Of a stretch of DNA of 40,983 nucleotides, positions 13,701 to 22,249 are shown piece by piece. The translations under genes and the position numbers were made by a program. The notes beneath the pieces were generated by a model that worked only from the letters and a program-made list of their open reading frames with translations, searched no databases and was not told the origin of the DNA. How positions within the stretch are numbered: position 1 is the first letter of the stretch; every line of letters begins with the position of its first letter. The DNA is taken from contig NW_003148776.1 of the NCBI RefSeq assembly GCF_000003605.2, positions 49,319 through 90,301 of the forward strand. The letters are read 5' to 3'. The DNA is from Saccoglossus kowalevskii. Taxonomy: Eukaryota; Hemichordata; Enteropneusta; Harrimaniidae.

Positions 13701-16700
13701 AATTTGAATTTACCGTACCCAAAAGCTATTTGTGAGTAGAACTTGAATTTAGCATACCCAAAAGCTATCGTGAGTAGAATTTAAATTTACCATACCCAAA
13801 AGCAATTGGCGACTAGAATTTGAATTTACCATACCCAAAAGCTATCGGTGAGTAGAATTTGAATTTACTGTACCCAAAAGCTATCAGTGAGTAGAATTTG
13901 AATTTAGTATACCCAAAAGCTATTTGTGAGTAGAATTTGAATTTACCATACCCAAAAGCTATCGTGAGTAGAATTTAAATTTACCATACCCAAAAGCAAT
14001 TGGCGACTAGAATTTGAATTTACCATACCCAAAAGCTATCGGTAAGTAGAATTTGAATTTACCATACCCAAAAGCTATCAGTGAGTAGAATTTGAATTTA
14101 CCATACCCAAAAGCTATCAGTGAGTAGATTTTGAATTTACCATACCCAGAAGCTATCAGTGAGTAGAATTTGAATTTACCATACCCAAAAGCTATCGTGA
14201 GTAGAATTTAAATTTACCATACCCAAAAGCTATCGGTGAGTAGAATTTGAATTTACTGTACCCAAAAGCTATCAGTGAGTAGAATTTGAATTTACCGTAC
14301 CCAAAAGCTATTTGTGAGTAGAACTTGAATTTACCATACCCAAAAGCTATTGGCGACTATAATTTGAATTTACCGTACCCAAAAGCTATCGGTGAGTAGA
14401 ATTTGAATTTACTGTACCCAAAAGCTATCAGTGAGTAGAATTTGAATTTACCGTACCCAAAAGCTATTTGTGAGTAGAACTTGAATTTAGCATACCCAAA
14501 TGCTGTCGGTGAGTAGAATTTGAATTTGCCATACCCAAAAGCTATTTGTGAGTAGAATTTGAATTTACCATACCCAAAAGCTATTTGTGAGTAGAATTTG
14601 AATTTACCATACCCAAAAGCTATTTGTGAGTAGAATTTGAATTTACCATACCCAAAAGCTATCAGTGAGTAGAACTTGAATTTACCATACCCAAAAGCTA
14701 TTGGCGACTAGAATTTGAATTTACCGTACCCAAAAGCTATCGGTGAGTAGAATTTGAATTTACTGTACCCAAAAGCTATCAGTGAGTAGAATTTGAATTT
14801 ACCGTACCCAAAAGCTATTTGTGAGTAGAACTTGAATTTAGCATACCCAAATGCTGTCGGTGAGTAGAATTTGAATTTGCCATACCCAAAAGCTATTTGT
14901 GAGTAGAATTTGAATTTACCATACCCAAAAGCTATTTGTGAGTAGAATTTGAATTTACCATACCCAAAAGCTATTTGTGAGTAGAATTTGAATTTACCAT
15001 ACCCAAAAGCTATTTGTGAGTAGAATTTGAATTTACCATACCCAAAAGCTATCAGTGAGTAGAATTTGAATTTACCATACCCAAAAGCTATTTGTGAGTA
15101 GAATTTGAATTCACCATACCCAAAAGCTATCGGTGAGTAGAATTTGAATTTACCATACCCAAAAGCTATCAGTGAGTAGAATTTGAATTTACCATACCCA
15201 AAATCTATCAGTGAGTAGAATTTGAATTCACCATACCCAAAAGCTATCGGTGAGTAGAATTTGAATTTACCATACCCAAAAGCTATCAGTGAGTAGAATT
15301 TGAATTTACCATACCCAAAATCTATCAGTGAGTAGAATTTGAATTTACCATACCCAAAAGCTATCAGTGAGTAGAATTTGAATTTACCGTACCCAAAAGC
15401 TATTTGTGAGTAGAATTTGAATTTACCATACCCAAAAGCTATTTGTGAGTAGAATTTGAATTTAGTATACCCAAAAGCTATCAGTGAGTAGAATTTGAAT
15501 TTAGTATACCCAAAAGCTATCAGTGAGTAGAATTTGAATTTACCATACCCAAAAGCTATCAGTGAGTAGAATTTGAATTTATCATACCCACAAGCTATTT
15601 GTGAGTAGAATTTGAATTTACCATACCCAAAAGCTATTTGTGAGTAGAATTTGAATTCACCATACCCAAAAGCTATCGGTGAGTAGAATTTGAATTTACC
15701 ATACCCAAAAGCTATCGGTGAGTAGAATTTGAATTTACCATACCCAAAATCTATCAGTGAGTAGAATTTGAATTTACCATACCCAAAAGCTATCAGTGAG
15801 TAGAATTTGAATTTACCGCACCCAAAAGCTATTTGTGAGTAGAATTTGAATTTACCATACCCAAAAGCTATTTGTGAGTAGAATTTGAATTTAGTATACC
15901 CACAAGCTATCAGTGAGTAGAATTTGAATTTAGTATACCCAAAAGCTATCAGTGAGTAGAATTTGAATTTACCATACCCAAAAGCTATCAGTGAGTAGAA
16001 TTTGAATTTAGTATACCCAAAAGCTATCAGTGAGTAGAATTTGAATTTACCATACCCAAAAGCTATCAGTGAGTAGAATTTGAATTTAGTATACCCAAAA
16101 GCTATCAGTGAGTAGAATTTGAATTTACCATACCCAAAAGCTATCAGTGAGTAGAATTTGAATTTAGTATACCCAAAAGCTATCAGTGAGTAGAATTTGA
16201 ATTTACCATACCCAAAAGCTATTTGTGAGTAGAATTTGAATTTACCATACCCAAAAGCTATTTGTGAGTAGAATTTGAATTTAGTATACCCACAAGCTAT
16301 CAGTGAGTAGAATTTGAATTTAGTATACCCAAAAGCTATCAGTGAGTAGAATTTGAATTTACCATACCCAAAAGCTATCAGTGAGTAGAATTTGAATTTA
16401 GTATACCCAAAAGCTATCAGTGAGTAGAATTTGAATTTACCATACCCAAAAGCTATCAGTGAGTAGAATTTGAATTTAGTATACCCAAAAGCTATCAGTG
16501 AGTAGAATTTGAATTTACCATACCCAAAAGCTATCAGTGAGTAGAATTTGAATTTAGTATACCCAAAAGCTATCAGTGAGTAGAATTTGAATTTACCGTA
16601 CTAAAGGAGTGGGGGGGGGGTCATAATGTTGCTCTGTCTTATCCCTTTGAGTGCCAGGTATTTTTCACTTACCAAATTCAGTGCAAATATTTTGACATTT

Positions 16701-17317
16701 TGTAAAACTGTCACTCAATTTTATCATCATTTTGGATCATGAAGCTTCAGATAAAGCTTAGTTTGTGATCAAATGATTTGTCAATTTTTATCAACACTTC
16801 ATGTCTGGTAGAGCAGACTGTAGAAAATAATTTCATAGATGGTGCCAAAGGTTGATAAATGAGGCTCAAATAGCTAAATAACCTGAGTCAACAAATTTTC
16901 ACCATAGACATGATCACTTCGTGACTAGAATATTACCTGAATGCATTGATTAATGTCAAGTCGTATTTTGTATTCATATTCAATGCATGAAGTTTTTTTC
17001 TGTTTATCTAGTCACTCGCACAAATCAGAATATAATTCAGGTCATTTTGAAGTGATTTTAAAAGTATAGCTTCAGTAGTCACTCATGTTACTGTGTTAAG
17101 GAGAGCCGTGCAATTTTAATTTTTCAACCAAAAAGACAATGCCTGTTGTATGGGAGAAAAAACTCAAATCTTTATATATATATATATATATTTCTTGTAT
17201 GTTCAGTGTACTTATATCAATAATTAATAATAATATTAATTAATAATATTTTTTTTTTTAGATCGTGCGTTGCCAGCTAACATGGTGTGCGGTGTGTTTG
17301 ATACGCCAACGTCATAA
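471..17317 (+). CDS. ETHE1: ETHE1 copy 1: persulfide dioxygenase, mitochondrial-type, 7 exons, 283 aa
   Basis: Exons (phase-consistent, AG..GT bounded): 471-626, 7973-8117, 9387-9535, 10345-10483, 12013-12102, 12330-12446, 17262-17317 (stop TAA). The product is a metallo-beta-lactamase-fold dioxygenase; known family members oxidise glutathione persulfide to sulfite and glutathione in the mitochondrial sulfide pathway. Visible: NTHVHADH at residues 102-109, TPGHTEGC around His160, [19 protein letters not shown] at 179-197, PAHDY at 221-225. By alignment with human ETHE1 the iron ligands would be His106, His160 and Asp182. Residues 1-40 are rich in Arg/Lys/Ser/Ala with almost no acidic residue, as in a mitochondrial presequence. 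The ATG at 471 is the only start giving this N-terminus in exon 1. Human ETHE1 is about 254 aa, so this copy is longer at the N-terminus. Intron 6 contains a huge tandem array and the 3' end of the coding sequence is tandemly repeated past the stop. Confidence 0.93.
995..1013. repeat. (TAA)n microsatellite
   Basis: About six copies of TAA, preceded by a run of A at 977-988, in intron 1 of ETHE1 copy 1. Confidence 0.85.
1591..1822. repeat. (TGTC)n/(CGTC)n tetranucleotide microsatellite ending in (TG)n
   Basis: Roughly 200 bp of TGTC units interrupted by two blocks of CGTC (around 1672-1725 and 1785-1800), then a TG dinucleotide run at 1799-1822. Open frames translating as CLSV or RQTD repeats here are repeat artefacts. 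Confidence 0.95.
2005..2770. repeat. Degenerate AT-rich direct repeats in intron 1
   Basis: Three diverged direct copies, about 300-390 bp apart, at roughly 2005-2110, 2390-2490 and 2685-2770. Each has a TTAGCTAATTTGCAT-like stretch followed by AACAATAGTTT..TCAAATTG; the first two continue into GAAACTTGGTAC-like sequence. Probably an old dispersed repeat; no family recognised and no coding frame. Confidence 0.55.
2775..3828. other. Intron 1 sequence with no recognised feature
   Basis: Non-coding intronic sequence. Two small open frames (3028-3279, 3298-3516) have no protein-like composition and no conserved motif, so no gene is called. A G-rich patch at 3452-3458 and AT-rich sequence around 3550-3720 are the only notable composition changes. 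Confidence 0.5.
3829..4788 (+). mobile_element. Pearl/BIV160-like (Helentron-type, non-autonomous) element 1
   Basis: It opens with an imperfect hairpin at 3829-3859 (AGCTCCGC..TCGAC, TTT loop, GTCGA..GCGGAGCT). The core is about five tandem units of about 157 bp, each with AAAAGTGATATTTTCGACTT (near 4064, 4221, 4379, 4534, 4690). The end has a degenerate inverse of the opening (GCAGAGCC at 4756-4763) and a terminal hairpin CAGCC-GAGA-GGCTG at 4768-4781, shortly before GCTTGTTT. A tandem core flanked by subterminal inverted repeats, with a hairpin near the 3' end, fits pearl/Helentron-associated elements. No coding capacity. The family name is by resemblance only. Confidence 0.65.
4789..5280. 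other. Intron 1 sequence between two mobile elements
   Basis: No coding or structural feature except a purine/G-rich run at 5147-5170 (GGGGTGGGGGTGGGTGG-like). Open frames on both strands here are short and not protein-like. Confidence 0.4.
5281..6950. mobile_element. Old TIR element interrupted by a pearl-like element
   Basis: The sequences at 5281-5375 and 6766-6950 match, in order, the left and right parts of the uninterrupted TIR element at 32516-32885. Left shared pieces: GGTGATTTT, GCAAGATCTTGCG, GTGAAAGAC, ATGATTTGA. Right shared pieces: GACCTTTGTCCTGTTTTT.., TTCGATTTTAGCGCATAA, GCAGTG..GTCTATTG. The pearl-like element at 5380-6763 sits between the two halves, so it inserted into an existing copy. 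Confidence 0.6.
5380..6763 (+). mobile_element. Pearl/BIV160-like element 2
   Basis: Same architecture as the element at 3829-4788: 5' hairpin at 5380-5410, tandem core, subterminal inverted repeat GCGGAGCT at 6731-6738 and terminal hairpin CAGCC-GACA-GGCTG at 6743-6756. The AGTGATATTTT landmark occurs near 5604, 5769, 5925, 6066, 6197, 6353, 6484 and 6615. Unit lengths are therefore about 157 bp with several 131-bp deletion variants that lack the GTGGACCTCTCTCAGATTTG part. A small insertion (CCGGGGGGTA) lies near 5983. No open reading frame of note. Confidence 0.7.
6951..7690. other. Intron 1 sequence with no recognised feature
   Basis: AT-rich intronic DNA. I see a short TCTG/TCTC-rich patch at 7070-7090 and a TAAATAAATA patch near 7420-7440, but no gene, RNA or element. 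Confidence 0.4.
7695..7810 (+). repeat. Solo fragment of the pearl-like 157-bp repeat unit
   Basis: GGTACGTTTGGTGGACCTTA..AATTTGTTCA..AAATTCTATATTTTTAG..TTGTCATTAAAACGTGATATTATCGACT follows the order of landmarks in the core units of the two larger elements (GGTACTACATGTGGACCT, GATTTGTTCA, AATTCTCTAATTTT, GTCATTTTTGG, AGTGATATTTTCGACTT) with many substitutions. Confidence 0.5.
7812..7905. repeat. Short tandem repeat, about 33-36 bp x 3
   Basis: Three imperfect units of the form CTTGGtg.ggTTCTACAACtTTtcCctgtCC just upstream of exon 2 of ETHE1 copy 1. Confidence 0.5.
8118..8482. other. 5' part of intron 2 of ETHE1 copy 1, no recognised feature
   Basis: Begins with the GTAAGT donor. AT-rich; no structure that I can support. 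Confidence 0.4.
8483..8832. mobile_element. MITE-like TIR element, TACTGTAAAAC ends
   Basis: Left end TACTGTAAAACATGTTG.. and right end ..CGAGAGGTTTTACAGTA are inverted repeats. Inside are several TTAGCGAA/TTCGCTAA-type motifs. TA at each end fits a Tc1/mariner-type TA target site. No coding capacity. Related ends recur at 9836, 11252, 20200 and 40908. Confidence 0.6.
8950..9109. mobile_element. Fold-back (palindromic) MITE, 160 bp
   Basis: The two halves are imperfect inverted repeats of about 70 bp, running from GTACC..CCCCTAATCTTAACACTAACC on the left to GGATTAGAATTAGGGTTAGGGG..GGGGTAC on the right, meeting near 9025-9035. The telomere-like TTAGGG text on the right is explained by this palindrome. 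Confidence 0.65.
9836..10196. mobile_element. TIR element of the ACTGTAAAACCATTTATTTT family
   Basis: Left end AACTGTAAAACCATTTATTT.. continuing ACTGGCATTTAATTTC; right end ..AAAATTAAAACCATGTGAATAATTAAT, roughly its inverse. The outermost bases on the right are eroded. A second MITE at 9990-10154 lies inside it. Confidence 0.5.
9990..10154. mobile_element. TTAA-flanked MITE, copy A (165 bp)
   Basis: TTAA at both ends. The 28-bp TIR starts TTAAAGCGGGAGGGTCGTCA; the right end, inverted, starts TTAAAGCGGGGGAGTCGTCA, with four mismatches in total across the 28 bp. The interior is GC-rich (CCCAAGTGACGATAACAACA) against AT-rich surroundings. TTAA target sites are typical of piggyBac-like transposases. 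Sister copies at 33383-33530 and 17761-17893. Confidence 0.75.
10484..12012. other. Intron 4 of ETHE1 copy 1
   Basis: Starts GTATTG and ends TCTCTCTAG. Apart from the MITE at 11252-11449 I see only AT-rich sequence. Short open frames on the minus strand are not supported. Confidence 0.5.
11252..11449. mobile_element. TIR element of the TACTGTAAAACCATTTATTTT family (198 bp)
   Basis: Left end TACTGTAAAACCATTTATTT..; right end ..ACAGGAAATAATTAATGTGT.TTACATTA is its imperfect inverse. Interior text GATATTTTGAACGATTTCAC is shared with the element at 9836. Confidence 0.55.
12416..16600 (+). repeat. 39-bp tandem array founded on the exon 6 splice donor, about 107 copies
   Basis: The first unit is the coding end of exon 6 of ETHE1 copy 1 plus its donor: AATTTGAATTTGCCATACCC then AAAAGCTATCG|GTGAGTAG. 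The same 39-bp text then repeats without spacers for 4.2 kb. Most units keep a GTGAGT donor core (variants CTATCG, CTATTT, CTATCA before it; one GTAAGT near 14042). About a dozen units, mostly before 14710, have GGCGACTAG instead, which destroys the GT. Some units are 38 bp (CTATCGTGAG). The array ends abruptly at ACCGTA before a G10 run. Because 39 is a multiple of three, reading on from exon 6 reaches TAG after two codons. Copies 2 and 3 have no array at the matching site. Confidence 0.95.
16601..17261. other. 3' part of intron 6 of ETHE1 copy 1
   Basis: Begins with a G10 run near 16611 and ends in (TA)n at 17174-17190, AT-rich TTAATAATA text and a T-run acceptor (TTTTTTTTTTAG). No further gene or element recognised. 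Confidence 0.5.
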
Positions 17318-17390
17318 AGAACGGTTTGATACACCAACGTCATAAAGAACGGTTTGATCCGCCAACGTCATAAAGAACGGTTTGATCCGC
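17296..17390 (+). repeat. 28-bp tandem repeat spanning the stop codon of ETHE1 copy 1
   Basis: Unit GTTTGATACGCCAACGTCAT + AAAGAACG. Unit 1 at 17296-17323 encodes the last residues (FDTPTS) and the TAA; units 2 (17324-17351) and 3 (17352-17379) follow in the 3' UTR, then a partial unit. Two and one-third copies of the coding end thus lie behind the stop. Confidence 0.92.
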
Positions 17391-17760
17391 TAATATCAGT
17401 GTAAAACAAGTACAATTTCCCTTGAGGCATACATGTATGCTATATTTGCTTTATAAATACAAATGTATGCGTTTATGTAAATGTCTAGCAATATTGCTAA
17501 ATTACCCATAATGCCCCTTCAGCAGGTAGTATGAGCTGATTTAATTTCAGGGAATTTTTTACAAAATTTTGTTGCAGTGAACATTTCACTGGTGTCGGTG
17601 TGGTATTGACGAAATATACTTTTCTTCATTTTTCCAATATGAGGTCTTACAAGGATTTGAGATGAGGGTATGGTATGGTTTGATATGGGATTAAGCTCTC
17701 ACAGATATTGAAGTAGTACATTCTGAGATGATCACTAAACGACACATACAAAATACTAAA

Positions 17761-17893
17761 TTAAAGCGCGGTCGTCGTCACGCAGCGCGTGTTCGAATTT
17801 CATGTAAATAAACAATGTATTTTACACGTGTTGTATACGTCGCTATGAGTCCCATATCGAACAGGACGCGGCACAACGACCACCGCCCTTTAA
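17761..17893. mobile_element. TTAA-flanked MITE, copy C (133 bp, diverged, inverted)
   Basis: Ends TTAAAGCGCGGTCGTCGTCA.. and, inverted, TTAAAGGGCGGTGGTCGTTG... Read on the minus strand, the interior shows GGGACTCAT..GCGACGTATACAACACG and CATTGTTTATTTACATGA, matching the interior order of copy A at 9990-10154. It sits about 440 bp past the stop of ETHE1 copy 1. Confidence 0.65.
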
Positions 17894-20199
17894 TGTGAAT
17901 AGGTGAGTCTGAGAAAACAGGTTTAGTGTTTGTCTCGGGCCGCTTACAAGTGTCCTGGCTTACTAGTATTCTCAAAGCATGTATTATATGTGTTTTGCAT
18001 TTTTTAAATACAGTGATAATCTCACTTATTTACTTTAATGCAATTTTAAAACATCTACTGTGTTCTTTTCTGTCATTGTTTGAAAAGCCCATGTACACTT
18101 TGTATCAATGTTACATGTCTTTATCTTATAAATAATTGTAATACACAAAATTAGATTCAAGCTCAATGAGAATTTCTCCCCAATAACCGAAAATATGCTC
18201 AAGATTGCAAAATTTGAATTCAGGATTAATTTTATAAAGTTGCTCTCTGAAATTCTGGAATATTTAATCATATGAATCACTAGAAATATTGACAGATTTA
18301 AGCTTGATCTGAACATCATTTTTCACATGCCAATCTCAAAACACCTTTTGAAGGTAGAATTTGTGATCGCTCACTTCAAGAAATATGAGATGAACTACAC
18401 CTTTTCATGGAATGCCCCAAATATCAAAATATCACTGTAATGATTTGAGGCTATGACATTTAGTTTAGTTATTTGCATAATGATATTGATACATTGCATG
18501 GAACATCTCGTGAGTATTTAGACTCGGTTCCAAGCCTAGCAATTAAGCAATAAACACCTTGGCTACAAGCGTTCCTTTCCAGTGCATTATTCTCCTCCCG
18601 GATTTGGTGACCAATACTCACTTGGTTCACCTTGAGAAGTCCGTTTTCAGTTTATAATCACATTGAGAATGTATGTTAACTGCAATGATTTTCATTGTAA
18701 TACAAAAAGATGTCCAAAAATTCATTTATTTATTTATTGCAAAGCACAGAAAATAATATAATACAAACCTGTCTGAGAATTTACACACAATGCCTTCTTA
18801 GTTTGAAATGAAAAACATGGTATGTAATCATATCCACAAGTGTACTCATCATCTTTATTTTATATGCCCAATAACCTTTTCACAAACAGACTTTCTCACC
18901 CTAATTTTTCTGCACTTTCTTCTTATGTTCTTCAATATTTCTGGAAATGAACCCTAAATTTTAGAACCAACAGAAACATTTTAGTCAATTTACAGTTTTC
19001 ACTCTAACTGTTTTTGTCACAATCTACTGAAGGAAATTGCCGACTATAAACTGGAATATTTTGTGATGAAAAAATAAGGGAACTGATCTGAAAAAGGTTT
19101 AAGATCATAATGTTTTACATAATTGTCCAAAAAAAAAATGATTTCTGAGAGCAACTTCTGTAACTTTTGCCAACTTAAATGTCTCCAAATATCAGATTGC
19201 AACATATATTTTGATAACATGAATTATTGGTGTGTCTAAGTATTTTGAATTTTTTTTTCCATTTTGCTTGTTTATATTGTCAAACTGTCTTTCAGCTAAC
19301 AGTGGAAAACTTGTTATGAGTCTATCTTTGCATATTCCATATGATTTGTTTGTATACGTTTGTGAGGTATTCAATGGATAACATTTCAGCTGATTTTATC
19401 CTGTTTATTGAGCTGAAGTACCAAAACTGCCTTAATTTCATGAGTGACAAATTTGTGTGAATTTTGCGAGCCAGCCAAAATGAGGAATTTTATTAATCTT
19501 AAAAATTCATTTTACTGTGCATGTGAAAAACAAAAAATATGCAAATAGTGTAAATATTCTGTAAAATCATATCACTCAGTGTTTCATTATTTTTTCTATA
19601 ATGTTCATGTTTTCTGGAATACATGTGGCGGGTCAGTTGAAAATAACAAACCATTCACCATTTTTAATGGCAATGGTTTTCACAAAAATTATTTGTCGCT
19701 AACAACCTCAAATTCATGAAAATACATTTAATACGATTTTGAAAAATAAGGTTTTTGACCTTGGCTGTTTTACTTTCATTGTCTTCCAAAAAATTTAAAC
19801 ATGTCATTATCACCAGGCTCAACTCCTTGAGCACCTTGAACATCTTTTGTTACTTTCAAAAAAAGTAAACTGACATTTATTTCACAATTTTTTTCACAAA
19901 TTGTTGTAAAGTCATGTAGCAAATTTGAATTTATCCGAAATTAAAATAAAAAAAATTGCATAAAATGCTGCTCTGACATTTTGGCAGCAGAAATATGTGT
20001 TCAAACACACTGCAGAGTACACATAGGACAAGAAGTATTTTGTCAGTAATCATTTTCAGATTATACAGCTCCATTTTTTTGACAAATTAGTACTTGTACA
20101 AATATAGACTTACTTATAGATTTAAAAAATTATGATTTGCAAATATGATAGTGTTGTCATGGATACCGGTAGTATATTTAATATGCGTGCAAGCTCACA
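17894..20199. other. Intergenic sequence, nothing recognised
   Basis: AT-rich non-coding DNA between ETHE1 copy 1 and the MITE at 20200. Small open frames (for example 18035-18319 minus) lack protein-like composition and splice context. TTTATTTATTTATT near 18724-18737 is the only simple repeat. Confidence 0.4.
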
Positions 20200-20344
20200 T
20201 ACTGCGAAACCATTAATTTTCACTGGTATTCAATTTAACTATTTTGAATATATTAACCGAGTTTTAAATTCGTGAATATTCAAATGAAACAACAAACTTT
20301 ATTACAATTCGCCATACTCACATGAATCTACAACCTGTTGTATT

Positions 20345-20535
20345 ACACAATGAATGATTAGCATGTCTGCCCATCATCAGAGAGACTGGGTTTAACTCCC
20401 ATGGTTGGCTTCACACTCACCAGTACATTCTTCTCACTTGCTTGGTTCACGACATTTGTATTTCAGAGAAATGCGTCCTTTCGTAGGGGACGTAAAGCTG
20501 ACGGTTCAGTGTTCTTGCTGCATAGATGTATATCA
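20345..20535 (+). mobile_element. tRNA-derived SINE-like sequence
   Basis: GATTAGCATGTCTGCCCATC followed by GAGAGACTGGGTTTAACTCC resembles the tRNA-like head of a SINE; GGTTTAACTCC at 20389-20399 fits a B box (GGTTCGANTCC) at 9 of 11 positions. The A box is weak. Further on, GCGTCCTTTCGTAGGGGACG + TAAAGC resembles the body of tRNA SINEs of aquatic invertebrates, which often carry GGGACGTTAAAC. No poly(A) tail is clear. Not a functional tRNA gene. Confidence 0.55.
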
Positions 20536-20539
20536 TTTC

Positions 20540-20692
20540 TGCGGCTTATCTGCACTGGCTCGGAAGATGAATTCTAATTGGCTAAAAAAACAAAAAACTT
20601 GTGGCATTGAATGCACGTTCATTGTCAGTATTGTTATGCAAATTCAAACTAGCTAATCATTTACAACCTTCCGAGCCAGTGCAGATTAGCCC
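20540..20692. repeat. Fold-back with 24-bp arms
   Basis: GGCTTATCTGCACTGGCTCG+GAAG at the left and, inverted, GGCTAATCTGCACTGGCTCG+GAAG at the right: one mismatch in 24 bp, about 100-bp loop. Confidence 0.7.
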
Positions 20693-20918
20693 CATTTCTG
20701 AATACCGGTATGTAATTGGCTTTGACCTGTTGACCCAAAATGACAGTATGAGTCCATAATATGCGACTTCAATCCTAATACTGGCTACATAAATTAAAAT
20801 AAAATATGCATATTTTGCTTATCATCAGAAATAGCAAAATTAAAATCCAGTGAATAATTAATCCATTCACAGTAATTAGAATGTTTTAAGTCGTTTTTAT
20901 AGTGTATGATTATTAGGG

Positions 20919-21126
20919 TGTTAACCATCATTGCTGTGAAAAGAGGGTAACCATCATTGCTGTGAAAAGAGGGTAACCATCATTGCTGTGAAAAGAGGGT
21001 AACCATCATTGCTGTGAAAAGAGGGTAACCATCATTGCAGTGAAAAGAGGGTAACCATCATTGCTGTGAAAAGAGGGTAACCATCATTGCTGTGAAAAGA
21101 GGATAACCATCATTGCAGTGAAAAGA
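20919..21126 (+). repeat. 26-bp minisatellite, 8 copies
   Basis: Unit GGGTAACCATCATTGCTGTG + AAAAGA. CCATCA recurs exactly every 26 bp at 20925, 20951, 20977, 21003, 21029, 21055, 21081 and 21107. Units are almost identical, so recent expansion is likely. Confidence 0.95.
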
Positions 21127-21880
21127 GGGGGAGGAGGGTATATAAAATTGTTTCTGGAATGGATTACAGCATATTCTGTATTCATTAGATATACAATAGT
21201 TGTGTACATTGTAACAATAAATTTTAATAATAGTACCATCATATGTTTGGATTATGTATTTATTTTTTGTGAATGCAGCCTTATTTTAGAAAATAGTTTC
21301 ACAGAAAATCATTGGAAAGTTTTTGTTTATATGTCACTTGCTGTAGGTTATGAATAAAGTAGCCATGTGCGTGCATGGATGGATGGATGTATTCAGACCA
21401 CTGGTTTGCGGTTTTTCAGAACATTTCCCATAATTCATACATACCATCACATATTATTTTATAGTCATTTTTTAATATACTGGAATGCTCAGGAATTTGA
21501 AATATGTTGAAAAATGAACAATTGTCATAAAAAGCCATTACTGGCAAAGTGGTCTATTGAAATGACAATTAAAGTGTGAAGAAATTGATCGTTTGGATGA
21601 TCAGCGTAAATAGATGTGTTTAATATTTTTCGTTGCATATTTTGATGAACTATTTTCACTTTATTCTACTGTTCAAAATTTCCCTTGTTAAATTTAGTCA
21701 GCAACAATCAACGCATCATTGGCGTCACATTTGAAAATTTTTTTTTTTTCAATTCACATTGAAGGGCACAGCAGTATAGTGTGCACCAGATGATTAAATC
21801 CAACACTGAATGCAAACATCTGTACATATACAATCTTGTGAAATGTTTTTACTCGCATATTCTGGAAAATAGTTTTACCC
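21127..21880. other. Intergenic sequence, nothing recognised
   Basis: AT-rich. A short (ATGG)n run lies at about 21375-21390 and a T run at 21740-21750. No gene. Confidence 0.4.
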
Positions 21881-21881
21881 C

Positions 21882-22115
21882 CCCTGGTTTCCTAATGATG
21901 AATCCCTTAATTTATTTTGCTCCTTTTCCTGGTTTTCTAACGGTCATTCCCTTAATTTGTTCTGCTCACCTCCCGAATTTTCTAAAGGCCGCTCCCTCAA
22001 TTGGTTCTGCTTCCCTTCAGGGTTTTCTCATGATCACTCCCTCAATTGGTTCTGCTTCCCTCCAGGGTTTTCTCATGACCACTCCCTCAATTTGTTCTGC
22101 TTCCCTCCAGGGTTT
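21882..22115 (+). repeat. 45-bp minisatellite, about 5 copies
   Basis: Units of GGTTTTCTCATGATCACTCC + CTCAATTGGTTCTGCTTCCCTTCAG. The last three are near-identical and the first two diverged. Because 45 is divisible by three it stays open (21781-22248) and translates to a 15-residue repeat (PGFLMxxPLIxxAxx). With no splice context or conserved domain, I treat it as non-coding repeat. Confidence 0.85.
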
Positions 22116-22249
22116 TTCCAAAGGAAATGACCTGTTCATGAACATCAGAAACGAAAGTTACATTTGCCTATTTATTTGTAAACTGTACAACTGTTCTCCC
22201 CACATCTGTTGCAATAATTGTAAATGTACAAACAAGTTTCAGATGTGAT

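Larger units (their letters stand above)
20200..20874. mobile_element. Long TIR element (TACTG ends) carrying a nested SINE and fold-back
   Basis: Left end TACTGCGAAACCATTAATTT + TCACTGGTATTCAATTT; right end, inverted, TACTGTGAATGGATTAATTA + TTCACTGGATTTTAATTTTGC. Same family as 9836, 11252 and 40908 but about 675 bp, because a SINE-like body (20345-20535) and a fold-back (20540-20692) lie inside it. Confidence 0.6.

Noticed and set aside
12416-16600. Regular repeats suggesting a CRISPR array
   Set aside because: Units abut with no spacers, the founder is an animal exon/intron junction, and the host is eukaryotic.
20365-20410. A tRNA gene
   Set aside because: The B-box-like text is present but no cloverleaf with a proper acceptor stem forms; it fits a SINE head better.
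21781-22248. 155-residue open frame with a 15-residue repeat
   Set aside because: Openness follows from a 45-bp minisatellite; no start context, splice partners or conserved motif.
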